DNA of 64,000 nt, taken from NCBI GenBank assembly GCA_964586455.1, contig CAZPHV010000012.1, positions 29,898 through 93,897 of the forward strand, written 5' to 3'. The notes below the pieces were generated by a model that was given only the letters and a program-made list of their open reading frames with translations, was not told the origin of the DNA and did not search any database. A program made the position numbers and the translations under genes. The stretch is from Aquimonas sp964586455. Lineage in GTDB: Bacteria; Pseudomonadota; Gammaproteobacteria; Xanthomonadales; Xanthomonadaceae. Shown here piece by piece: positions 9,975-18,063 of this stretch (position 1 is the first letter of the stretch; every line of letters begins with the position of its first letter).

Positions 9975-11330
9975 ATGCGCAAGTTCACCACCACCGCCCT
10001 GGCGATCGCCGCGCTGACCTTCAGCGCCGGTGCGCTGTCGGCGGTCAGCGCCGACCAGGCGCGCCGACTGGGCAACGAGCTGACTCCGGTCGGTGCCGAG
10101 AAGGCCGGAAACGCGGCAGGCACCATCCCGGCCTGGACGGGAGGCATCACCACGCCGCCCGCCGGCTACAAGGTCGGTGACCACCACCCCGATCCGTTCG
10201 CCGCCGACCGCCCGCAGTTCAGTATCACCCCGGCGAACTACAAGGAGCACGCGGACAAGCTGACCGTCGGTCAGCAGGCCATGTTCGAGCGCTACCCGAC
10301 GTTCCGGATGGACATCTATCCGACCCGTCGTTCGGCCTCGTTCCCGCAGCGCACCTATGACTTCACCATCAAGAACGCGACCACCGCGCAGCTGGTCGCC
10401 AACGGCGATGGCGTCGAGAACGCGGCGGAAGGCATCCCCTTCCCGATCCCGCAGAGCGGCCAGGAAGTCATCTGGAACCACAAGATGAAGTACAAGGGCG
10501 TGTCCAGCGCCCGCTGGGCCAACCAGGCGGCGGTGACCGGCAACGGCCAGTACAACCTGGTGCGCATCCGCGAGGAGTTCCTCGGCCTGTACTACAAGCC
10601 CGGCAACACCATCGCCGACATCAATAACATCCTGCTGTACTTCTACCAGGTGGTGGAAAGCCCGGCCCGTCTGGCCGGCCAGGTGCTGCTGGTGCATGAA
10701 ACCCTGAACCAGCAGGCGCAGATCCGCCAGGCCTGGGTCTACAACCCCGGCCAGCGTCGCGTGCGGCGCGCCCCGAACGTCGCCTACGACAATCCGGGCA
10801 CCGCCTCGGACGGCCTGCGCACCAACGACATGACCGACATGTTCAACGGCGCGCTCGACCGCTACGACTGGAAGCTGGTCGGCAAGAAGGAGATGTACGT
10901 GCCGTACAACTCCTACAAGGCGCACAGCGACCAGGTGAAGGTGGCTGATCTGATCCGCCCGAACCACCTGAATCCCGACCACCTGCGCTACGAGCTGCAT
11001 CGCGTCTGGGTGGTGGATGCCACCCTCAAGGAAGGCCAGCGCCACATCAACCCGCGCCGCACCTTCTACGTCGACGAGGACAGCTGGCAGATCCTGGTGC
11101 TCGACCACTACGACAGCCAGGGTGCGCTGTGGCGCTACTCCGAGGCGCCGTCGGTGAACTACTACGAGGTGCCGGTGTTCTGGACCACGCTGGAAACCCA
11201 CCACGATCTCAAGTCCGGTCGCTACATCGTCAGCGGCCTGGACAACGAGGACGCGATGGTCGACTTCTCGCACCAGAGCACGCCGGACAGCTACTCCCCG
11301 CAAAACCTGCGTGCCCGCGGCGTTCGCTGA
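9975..11330 (+). CDS. DUF1329 periplasmic/outer-membrane-associated protein
   Basis: 451-residue protein with a signal peptide (MRKFTTTALAIAALTFSAGA). The mature sequence has the DUF1329 hallmarks: LGNELTPVGAEKAGN, then IPAWTGG near the N-terminus, RTFYVDEDSWQIL, and an RRTYD-like middle. The preceding CCAGGAGGAAT is an excellent ribosome-binding site. It lies 23 bases after the DUF1302 gene; the two families co-occur in many genomes. Function is not experimentally settled; a LolB/lipoprotein-carrier-like lipid-binding role has been suggested for the fold. Its 3' end lies only 89 bases from an assembly gap but the reading frame is complete. Confidence 0.9.
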   Translation: MRKFTTTALAIAALTFSAGALSAVSADQARRLGNELTPVGAEKAGNAAGTIPAWTGGITTPPAGYKVGDHHPDPFAADRPQFSITPANYKEHADKLTVGQQAMFERYPTFRMDIYPTRRSASFPQRTYDFTIKNATTAQLVANGDGVENAAEGIPFPIPQSGQEVIWNHKMKYKGVSSARWANQAAVTGNGQYNLVRIREEFLGLYYKPGNTIADINNILLYFYQVVESPARLAGQVLLVHETLNQQAQIRQAWVYNPGQRRVRRAPNVAYDNPGTASDGLRTNDMTDMFNGALDRYDWKLVGKKEMYVPYNSYKAHSDQVKVADLIRPNHLNPDHLRYELHRVWVVDATLKEGQRHINPRRTFYVDEDSWQILVLDHYDSQGALWRYSEAPSVNYYEVPVFWTTLETHHDLKSGRYIVSGLDNEDAMVDFSHQSTPDSYSPQNLRARGVR

Positions 11331-11652
11331 TTCCGCCCACGCATCACACGTGAGTGCAGCACCCTCGGCCAGGCCCCCGCCCCCGGTGACGCCTATGATG
11401 TTGGGCGCCGCGAGGGGGTNNNNNNNNNNAAAACCGGGGGGGCCCGGGGGGTTCGCTGATCCCGCCCCCCAAACACCCGTGTGGGCCCCACCCGCGGCCC
11501 GCCCCCCCCCCGGGGGCGCGGCTGGCCGCGTTTAGGGCGGACCGATTGAGCCTCGCTACTCCGCAGACCTTGATCGCGGAGCGGCGACAATGAGAAAACG
11601 ACGTGGTTGCGGAGCTTCGATCCGCGACCCGACGACAGGGAGGCATCTGCAC
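11331..11652. other. Non-coding stretch with assembly gap and low-quality duplicate sequence
   Basis: Bases 11420-11429 are Ns. The sequence right after them (11430 to about 11520) is a corrupted copy of the sequence before them (about 11302-11396): both have AAAACC, then GTTCGCTGAT at 11322 and 11451, then matching C-rich text, but the second copy is filled with G and C homopolymers. This looks like a low-quality contig end overlapping its neighbour and joined with a nominal gap. True distance between the flanking genes is probably shorter. No gene is supported here. Confidence 0.9.
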
Positions 11653-12759
11653 ATGAACCGCACGTTGGCAGCGTTGGCCGCTGCCCTCACCTTGGCGCTT
11701 TCTCCGCTGCACGCACAGGCATCGGCTGCGGAATTGGCCGAAACCAAGCCCCTGGTGCTCAGGGAGTCCTTGATTCTCGACTTCGCCGAAGGCGGTAACC
11801 GTGCAATCGCCGTTGGCGAGCGCGGACACATCGCGGTGTCGGAGTCGCGCAGCGACTGGCGTCAGGTCGAGGGCGTACCCACGCGCGCCACCTTGACTGC
11901 TGTCGCTGCGGTCGGGGATCGGGCCTGGGCGGTTGGCCACGACGGCACCATCCTCGGCAGCCGTGACGGCGGCTTGAGCTGGACCGTGCAGCGTACGGAT
12001 GTATGGACAGGCTCTGGCGCCGACGACTTCGACGCAGACTTCGATCCGACCCAGGGCGCTCCGCTGCTGGACGTGATCGCGCTCGATGCTGACCACGTCA
12101 TCGCGATCGGTGCTTACAGCCTGATGCTGGTGACGCGCGACGGGGGCGGCAGCTGGGTGCGTATCGACCCCAATGCGGCCAGTGGGGAAGGATCCGAAGA
12201 GCCTTCGGACGACGCAGGATCGGAAATCGAAGTCGGCGACGACGACGACTGGACGATGTCTGACGACACCCTCATTCTGGAAGACGAAGAAGAGCCGCAC
12301 CTGAACGGTATTGCGCGTACTTCCGACGGCGCCTTAGTTGTCGTCGGCGAGCGCGGTGCTGCGTACCGCTCGCTCGATGGCGGCGACAGCTGGGAGCGGA
12401 TGCGCCTTCCATACGACGGCTCGATGTTCGGTGTGCTGGCCCTCGGGTCGGGGCATCTGCTGGCCTATGGCCTGCGCGGCAACGTGCAGGAGAGCCTCGA
12501 CAACGGCGAGACCTGGCAACAACCCGATTCGGGCACCAGCCTGAGCCTGCAGGGCGGCACCCTGCTGCCCGACGGCAGCGTGCTTCTGGTCGGTTCGAAC
12601 GGGGTGGTCCTGCATCGCGCGGTCGGCGCCAGCGAGTTCACGCGCTCGACCTTTGCCAACGATCGCCAGGAAACTCCCGTGCTGTCCTCGGTGCTGCCCC
12701 TGTCCGCCCGTGAGCTTGTGCTTGCCGGCGAGAAGGGCATCAGCCGATACGCGCTTTGA
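11653..12759 (+). CDS. YCF48/Hcf136-like BNR beta-propeller protein, exported
   Basis: 368-residue periplasmic protein. The start at 11653 is preceded by AGGGAGG at nine bases and opens a signal peptide ending HAQASA-AEL; an in-frame ATG at 11590 was rejected. Repeated blades carry RDGGLSWT, RDGGGSWV, LDGGDSWERM and LDNGETWQQ, the Asp-box pattern of YCF48/photosystem-II-stability-factor-like propellers. In non-phototrophs such proteins sit beside RND/MMPL transporters, as here (29 bases upstream). A very acidic insert at about 179-216, rich in Asp/Glu/Ser, interrupts one blade and could bind Ca2+. It probably serves as an assembly or accessory factor for the transporter; this is inference. 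Confidence 0.85.
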   Translation: MNRTLAALAAALTLALSPLHAQASAAELAETKPLVLRESLILDFAEGGNRAIAVGERGHIAVSESRSDWRQVEGVPTRATLTAVAAVGDRAWAVGHDGTILGSRDGGLSWTVQRTDVWTGSGADDFDADFDPTQGAPLLDVIALDADHVIAIGAYSLMLVTRDGGGSWVRIDPNAASGEGSEEPSDDAGSEIEVGDDDDWTMSDDTLILEDEEEPHLNGIARTSDGALVVVGERGAAYRSLDGGDSWERMRLPYDGSMFGVLALGSGHLLAYGLRGNVQESLDNGETWQQPDSGTSLSLQGGTLLPDGSVLLVGSNGVVLHRAVGASEFTRSTFANDRQETPVLSSVLPLSARELVLAGEKGISRYAL

Positions 12760-12788
12760 CCGAACGCAGCGCCTGACTGGATGAACCC

Positions 12789-15272
12789 ATGAGCAAGTCC
12801 TCTTTCTTCCGCCGCAGCGCCGAGTCCGTGGTTTTCGGCGCGCGGCCGCTGGTGTTGGCGGTGTTCGCCGTAATGACCGTGGTGATGCTCTTCTTCGCCG
12901 CGCAGCTGCGCGTCGATGCGGGCTTCAAGAAGCAGATCCCGCTTGACCACGAGTACATGCAGACCTTCCTGGAATACGAACAGGACTTCGGCGGCGCCAA
13001 CCGCGTGTTGATCGCGGTGATGGCCAACGATGGCGACATGTTCGACCAGGACTTCTTCAAGGTCATGGAACAGGTCACCGGCGAAGTGATCGCCATCGAC
13101 GAAACCGATGATGCTCGGGTACGTTCGATCTTCACTCCGAACGTGCGCTTCGTGGAGGTCGTGGAAGATGGTTTCGCCGGCGGCAACGTGATCCCGCCGG
13201 AGTTCACCCCCAGCCTTGAAGGATGGACGGCCACGCCGCAGAACTTTGAAACCGTCCGCGACAACATCGTCAAGGCCAACATCGTCGGCCGACTGGTCGC
13301 ACGCGACTTCTCCGGCGCCATGGTCTGGGCCGATCTGATTCCCGAGAGCGACCAGAACAAGCTCGACTACCAGAAAGTCGCTGCCGAGCTCGAAGCCATC
13401 CGCACCCGCCACGAGAACGCCGACTACACGGTCCACATCATCGGCTTCGCCAAGGTCGTGGGCGACATCTCCGACGGTGCCAGGTCAGTGGTTACCTTCT
13501 TCGGCGTGGCGATCGCGCTGACCTTCGTGCTGCTGTGGTTCTACGCGGGCAGCTTCCGCCTCGCCGCCTGGACCGTACTGGCCGCCCTGGTGGCGGTGGT
13601 GTGGATGCTGGGCGCGCTGCGCCTGATGGGCTTCGGCATCGACCCGATGAATATCCTGACGCCGTTCCTGATTTTTGCGATCGGGGTCAGTCATGGCGTG
13701 CAGATGGTCAACTCCTGGCTGTCCGAGCGCCTGTTCGGCGGTGCCGAGGGGGACGTCGCCGCGCTTACCGCTTCACCCGGCGTCGACTCGTTGGATGCAG
13801 CCAAGCGGACCTTCCAGCGTCTGCTGGTGCCCGGCTCGATCGCCCTGCTGTCGGACTGTATCGGCTTCGTCACCATCCTGTTCATCAACATCCGCATCAT
13901 TCAAGAGCTGGCGATCACGGCTTCTGTCGGTGTGGCCATCATCATCTTCACCAACCTCATCCTGCTGCCGGTGCTGTTGTCGTACACGGGCTTTGGCAAG
14001 CGCTACGAGCGCTACCGCGCCAAGCGCATCGCCAAGGCGGGTAAGCCGCATCCCATCTGGGGTCTGGTCGGCGGCTTTTCGCGGCCGCTGCCGGCGGCCA
14101 GCGCCATCGTCGTCTGCGCGATCATCGGCGTGCTGGCCTGGGGCAAAGCGCAGGAAATGCAGGTCGGCGACAGCGAGGCCGGCGTGCCCGAGCTGCGCCC
14201 GGACTCGCGCTTCAATCAGGACGCTGCTGCGATCGGCCAGGCGTTCTCGCTCGGCGTGGACATGCTGTACGTGATTGTCGAAGCGCGCCCGGACGCCTGC
14301 ACGCTCAGCTATCCGAGCATGGAGCTGATCGACCGCTTCAGCTGGCACATGCAGAACATCGAGGGCGTGCAGCAGGTGATGTCGCTGCCGGTGGCGGCGA
14401 AGATCGTCAACGCCGGTTGGAACGAGGGCAACAGCCGCTGGCGCGTGCTGCCGCGCGACTCGGATCAGCTGCGCGTGGCCACCCAGGGCTTCGAAACCGA
14501 TTCCGGCCTGCTCAACGCCGACTGCAGCGCGATCCCGGTGATGCTGTTCCTGGCCGACCACAAGGCCACCACCATCCAGCGTGTGCTCGATGGAGTGAAG
14601 GCCTTCCGCGAGCAGAACGACGCCTGGTTCCCCGGCACCAATCTTCGACTGCAGTTGGCGGAACAGCGCGATGCCGCCGAAGCCGCCGGCGAGGACTTCG
14701 TCAGCCATCAGGTGAATCTGCGTCTGGCGACCGGCAACGCCGGTGTGATGGCGGCCACCAATGAGGTGGTCGCGGCCCAGCAGCTGCCGATGATGCTGTG
14801 GGTGTATGCGGCGGTGATCGTGCTCTGCCTGCTGACCTACCGCAGCTTCCTGGCAACCCTGTGCATCGTGCTTCCGCTGGCGCTGGTGTCGATCCTGGCG
14901 AACGCGCTGATGGCGCACATGAACATCGGTCTGAAGGTGAACACTCTGCCGGTAGCGGCACTCGGCGTGGGCATCGGCGTCGACTACGCGATCTACATCT
15001 ACAGCCGCATGCGCGAGTTCCTTGATCAGGGCGCCACCCTGTATGAGGCCTACATCAAGGCGCTGAAGCTGACCGGCAGCGCAGTGTTGTTCACCGCCGT
15101 AACCCTGGCGATCGGCGTCGGCACCTGGATGTTCTCGGCGCTCAAGTTCCAGGCCGACATGGGCATCCTGCTGAGCTTCATGTTCCTCGCCAACATGGTC
15201 GGCGCAATCGTGCTGATGCCGGCCCTGCTGCGCTGGCTGACCCGGCCGAAGATGAAGGCGGCGGAGGGTTGA
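12789..15272 (+). CDS. RND/MMPL-family inner-membrane transporter
   Basis: 827 residues, two six-helix RND halves. TM1 lies at about 19-38, a large periplasmic loop follows, then a five-helix block at about 228-390; the second half repeats this with TMs clustered at about 665-815. GVGIGVDYAIYIYSRMRE in the second half and FAIGVSHGVQMVNSW in the first are the conserved TM4-like motifs with the proton-relay Asp. Length (~830) matches MMPL/HpnN-like lipid exporters rather than ~1040-residue drug pumps. With the lipase, DUF1302, DUF1329 and propeller it completes a conserved five-gene set, most likely moving a lipid or hydrophobic molecule across the envelope. Confidence 0.9.
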   Translation: MSKSSFFRRSAESVVFGARPLVLAVFAVMTVVMLFFAAQLRVDAGFKKQIPLDHEYMQTFLEYEQDFGGANRVLIAVMANDGDMFDQDFFKVMEQVTGEVIAIDETDDARVRSIFTPNVRFVEVVEDGFAGGNVIPPEFTPSLEGWTATPQNFETVRDNIVKANIVGRLVARDFSGAMVWADLIPESDQNKLDYQKVAAELEAIRTRHENADYTVHIIGFAKVVGDISDGARSVVTFFGVAIALTFVLLWFYAGSFRLAAWTVLAALVAVVWMLGALRLMGFGIDPMNILTPFLIFAIGVSHGVQMVNSWLSERLFGGAEGDVAALTASPGVDSLDAAKRTFQRLLVPGSIALLSDCIGFVTILFINIRIIQELAITASVGVAIIIFTNLILLPVLLSYTGFGKRYERYRAKRIAKAGKPHPIWGLVGGFSRPLPAASAIVVCAIIGVLAWGKAQEMQVGDSEAGVPELRPDSRFNQDAAAIGQAFSLGVDMLYVIVEARPDACTLSYPSMELIDRFSWHMQNIEGVQQVMSLPVAAKIVNAGWNEGNSRWRVLPRDSDQLRVATQGFETDSGLLNADCSAIPVMLFLADHKATTIQRVLDGVKAFREQNDAWFPGTNLRLQLAEQRDAAEAAGEDFVSHQVNLRLATGNAGVMAATNEVVAAQQLPMMLWVYAAVIVLCLLTYRSFLATLCIVLPLALVSILANALMAHMNIGLKVNTLPVAALGVGIGVDYAIYIYSRMREFLDQGATLYEAYIKALKLTGSAVLFTAVTLAIGVGTWMFSALKFQADMGILLSFMFLANMVGAIVLMPALLRWLTRPKMKAAEG

Positions 15273-15536
15273 GAGCCGGGATTGGGGATTCGTCAGAAGC
15301 CCGGCTGATCCCGCGAGCCGGCCCGATGCGCTTCGAACACCCGCCCCGCAAGGGCGAGTGTTCGCTCTCAGCGCGGCGCGGTGGGCACGACGCAGCGCTG
15401 CCTCCCCGGCTCGGCCGCCCACCTACCTTCGGACGAATCCCTTCCCGGCCCTCGCGCATGGCGCTCGGGCGTTCGCCGGCGCACGCGGCATGCCGCGTAA
15501 GTGCGCCGGCTCACCCCAAATCCCGAATCCCGGCCT
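15273..15536. repeat. Intergenic spacer framed by two heptad repeats, one behind each converging stop codon
   Basis: The RND gene stop (plus) is followed at once by GAGCCGGGATTGGGGATTCG, and the radC stop (minus) by AGGCCGGGATTCGGG. Both belong to the GGGATTC/G heptad family and both read outward from their own stop codon in the same sense. No gene is seen between them; the rest is GC-rich with short inverted repeats that could terminate both converging transcripts. Confidence 0.7.
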
Positions 15537-16211
15537 TCAAATCATCCCCCGCGCAGCAAACGAGTAAGGCTCGCCCTCGCCGACGATGAAATGATCGAGC
15601 ACGCGCACGTCGATCAGGGCCAGCGCGTCCTGCAGGCGGCGGGTGATCTGGCGGTCGGCGGCAGACGGTTCGGCGACGCCGCTGGGGTGGTTGTGGCCGA
15701 AGATCACTGCCGCCGCGTTGTGCGCAAGGCAGCGCCGCACCACTTCGCGTGGGTGCACTTCCGAGCCGTCGATGGTTCCTCGAAACAGTTCCTCGAAGGC
15801 GAGCATGCGGTGGCGGCTGTCGAGGAACATGCAGGCGAACACTTCCTGTGGCGAGCGCTGCAGACGCTGGCGGAACAGCAGGCCGGCACTGCGCTCGTCG
15901 CTGATCGCCGGCCCGCGCTGCAGGCGATCGGCCAGACAACGCGTGCCCAGCTCATGCGCTGCAAGCAGCAGAGCGGTGCGGGCGGGGCCGAGGCCCTTCT
16001 CACGCTGCAGCGCGTCTGCCCCCAGCGCGGCCAGCGCCGCCAGACTGCCGTGGCGTGCGATCAGGCCGCGCGCGCAGGCGACGGCATCCTCGCCGCCGGT
16101 TCCTGAGCCCAGGAACAGGGCGAGCAGCTCGGCGTCGCCCAGCGCCTGCGGTCCGCGTTTCAGCAGTTTTTCCCGGGGGCGTTCGGCTTTGGGCCAATGA
16201 CGAATCGACAT
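15537..16211 (-). CDS. radC: RadC-family JAMM/MPN+ protein
   Basis: 224-residue protein (RadC is usually ~220-230). The N-terminal helix-hairpin-helix region has REKLLKRGPQALGDAELLALFLGSGT; the C-terminal JAMM domain has FGHNHPSG followed by AEPSAAD, giving the His-x-His...Asp zinc set. The start at 16211 was chosen from the family N-terminus (MSIRHWPKAERPREKL); the frame stays open upstream to 16382, into coaBC on the other strand. Despite its name, RadC has no settled role in repair. It is divergent from coaBC with 118 bases between, the common arrangement in gammaproteobacteria. Confidence 0.95.
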   Translation of the reverse strand: MSIRHWPKAERPREKLLKRGPQALGDAELLALFLGSGTGGEDAVACARGLIARHGSLAALAALGADALQREKGLGPARTALLLAAHELGTRCLADRLQRGPAISDERSAGLLFRQRLQRSPQEVFACMFLDSRHRMLAFEELFRGTIDGSEVHPREVVRRCLAHNAAAVIFGHNHPSGVAEPSAADRQITRRLQDALALIDVRVLDHFIVGEGEPYSFAARGMI

Positions 16212-16329
16212 GGAGGCGCGCAGGTGGTGAGCAAGCGTCCAGATTGCCAAGCGCCGTCGCGGCCAGGAACCGGAGAGCAGAGCCCTTTCGGGTAATCTAT
16301 CGGCCGATTTCGGGGTAGGACTTTTACTG

Positions 16330-17541
16330 GTGAGCGCAGCACTTACTGCTCGGCGCATTCTGCTGGGCGTGTCCGGTGGCATCGCCGCCTACAAGTCGGC
16401 TGAGCTGGTGCGCCTGCTGCGTGCTGGTGGTGCCGAAGTGCAGGTTGTGATGACAGCGGCTGCGCATCAGTTCATCGGCCCGCTGACTCTGCAGGCCCTG
16501 TCGGGCCGCCCGGTGCGTGATTCCCTGTGGGATGCCGCGGCCGAAGCGGCGATGGGTCATATCGAACTGGCGCGCTGGGCGGATCTGATCCTGCTGGCTC
16601 CGGCTACCGCCGACCTGCTTGCCCGGCTGGCCCACGGCCGCGCCGATGACCTGCTGACCACCCTGTGCCTCGCCTCGGATCGCCCGCTTTGGGTGGCGCC
16701 GGCGATGAATCGGCTGATGTGGGCACATCCGGCAACGCGTGCCAACATCGAGAGCCTGCGCGGTCGCGGTGCGCGGGTGCTCGGCCCCGGCATTGGCGAG
16801 CAGGCCTGCGGTGAAACCGGTGAGGGTCGGATGCTCGAACCCGCCGAGCTCGCCGCGGCGGCGCTGGCTGAGCTGGCCCCGCGTGTGGCCGGGCTGGATG
16901 GCCGCCGCATTCTGGTCAACGCCGGCCCGACCTTCGAGGACGTCGACCCGGTCCGTTTTCTGGGCAATCGAAGCTCCGGAAAGATGGGCTTTGCCCTGGC
17001 CGAGGCGGCAGCGGCTTCCGGCGCGGAAGTCACCCTCGTCGCCGGCCCAGTGGTGCTGCCGACCCCGCCGGGCGTGCAGCGCATCAACGTGCGCTCGGCT
17101 GCGCAGATGCGCGAGGCAGTGCTTGAGCGTCTCGATGAGGTTGATGTGTTTATCGCGGCTGCCGCAGTGGCCGACTACCGGCCGCGCGAATGCGCCGAGC
17201 AGAAAATCAAGAAATCCGCGGAGTCCTTCAGCATCGACTGCGTCCGCAACCCGGACATCGTGGCGGAGGCCGCCGCGCGTCAGAATCGGCCGCTGGTGGT
17301 CGGATTCGCTGCCGAGACCCGTGAGGTCGAGACCTATGCGCTCGACAAGCTCGAGCGCAAAGGCCTCGATCTGATCGCCGCCAATGATGTGGCCGCGCCC
17401 GGCTTGGGCTTCGAAAGTGAAAGCAATGCGCTGACCGTGCTCTGGAAAGGCGGCCGCGCGCGCATCGAGACCGCACCCAAACCGGAGGTGGCCCGGCTTT
17501 TGCTGGAGATCATCTCGAAGCGGCTCGGGGAGCGTGCATGA
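16330..17541 (+). CDS. coaBC: Bifunctional phosphopantothenoylcysteine decarboxylase / synthetase
   Basis: 403 residues, GTG start (no ATG fits; ILLGVSGGIAAYKSAEL begins ten residues in, as in E. coli). It makes 4'-phosphopantetheine for coenzyme A: the CoaB half joins cysteine to phosphopantothenate with CTP, the CoaC half decarboxylates the product with FMN. CoaC motifs: GGIAAYK, GHIELARWADL (catalytic His), APAMNRLMW, and the GPGIGEQACGETGEGRM loop with the active Cys. CoaB motifs from about residue 195: NAGPTFEDVDPVRFLGN, SSGKMG, AAAVADYRP and the EQKIKK lysine motif. Overlaps dut by four bases (ATGA). Confidence 0.97.
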   Translation: MSAALTARRILLGVSGGIAAYKSAELVRLLRAGGAEVQVVMTAAAHQFIGPLTLQALSGRPVRDSLWDAAAEAAMGHIELARWADLILLAPATADLLARLAHGRADDLLTTLCLASDRPLWVAPAMNRLMWAHPATRANIESLRGRGARVLGPGIGEQACGETGEGRMLEPAELAAAALAELAPRVAGLDGRRILVNAGPTFEDVDPVRFLGNRSSGKMGFALAEAAAASGAEVTLVAGPVVLPTPPGVQRINVRSAAQMREAVLERLDEVDVFIAAAAVADYRPRECAEQKIKKSAESFSIDCVRNPDIVAEAAARQNRPLVVGFAAETREVETYALDKLERKGLDLIAANDVAAPGLGFESESNALTVLWKGGRARIETAPKPEVARLLLEIISKRLGERA

Positions 17542-18002
17542 GCGCGGTGGTGCCGGTGGCCCTGCGGGTGCTGGATGCACGCCTGGGGACCGAGTTTCCG
17601 CTGCCGGACTACGCCACAGCGGGCGCGGCGGGGCTCGACCTGCGCGCCATGCTGGAGGCGCCGCTCGTGCTGGGGCCCGGCGAAAGCGCGCTGGTGCCTT
17701 CGGGAATCGCGATACATTTGAACAATCCGGGGCTGTGCGCGGTGGTGCTGCCGCGTTCGGGCCTGGGCCACAAGCAGGGCCTGGTGCTGGGCAATCTGGT
17801 CGGGCTGATCGATTCGGACTACCAGGGTCCGCTGATGATCAGCCTGTGGAACCGTAGTCAGGCGGCCTGTACGGTTGCGCCCGGCGATCGGGTGGCGCAA
17901 TTGGTGGTGATGCCGGTGCAGCGGGTGCAGCTGGAACGCGTCGAGTCCTTCGAGGCCAGCGCGCGGGGCGAGGGCGGATTCGGTCACACCGGTATCCGCT
18001 GA
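17538..18002 (+). CDS. dut: dUTP diphosphatase (dUTPase)
   Basis: 154-residue trimeric dUTPase that hydrolyses dUTP to dUMP and PPi, keeping uracil out of DNA and feeding thymidylate synthesis. All five family motifs are present in order: AGLDLRA (I), PRSGLGHKQG (II), GLIDSDYQG (III, with the catalytic Asp), GDRVAQLV (IV) and the flexible P-loop-like RGEGGFGHTG (V). Translationally coupled to coaBC, a pairing conserved in gammaproteobacteria. 61 bases separate it from the mutase gene. Confidence 0.98.
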   Translation: MSAVVPVALRVLDARLGTEFPLPDYATAGAAGLDLRAMLEAPLVLGPGESALVPSGIAIHLNNPGLCAVVLPRSGLGHKQGLVLGNLVGLIDSDYQGPLMISLWNRSQAACTVAPGDRVAQLVVMPVQRVQLERVESFEASARGEGGFGHTGIR

Positions 18003-18063
18003 AGGCAACTGGGGCAGAGCGGGGCGAATCCGGCCCCGGCACGGGCGAAGGAACACGAGGTCG

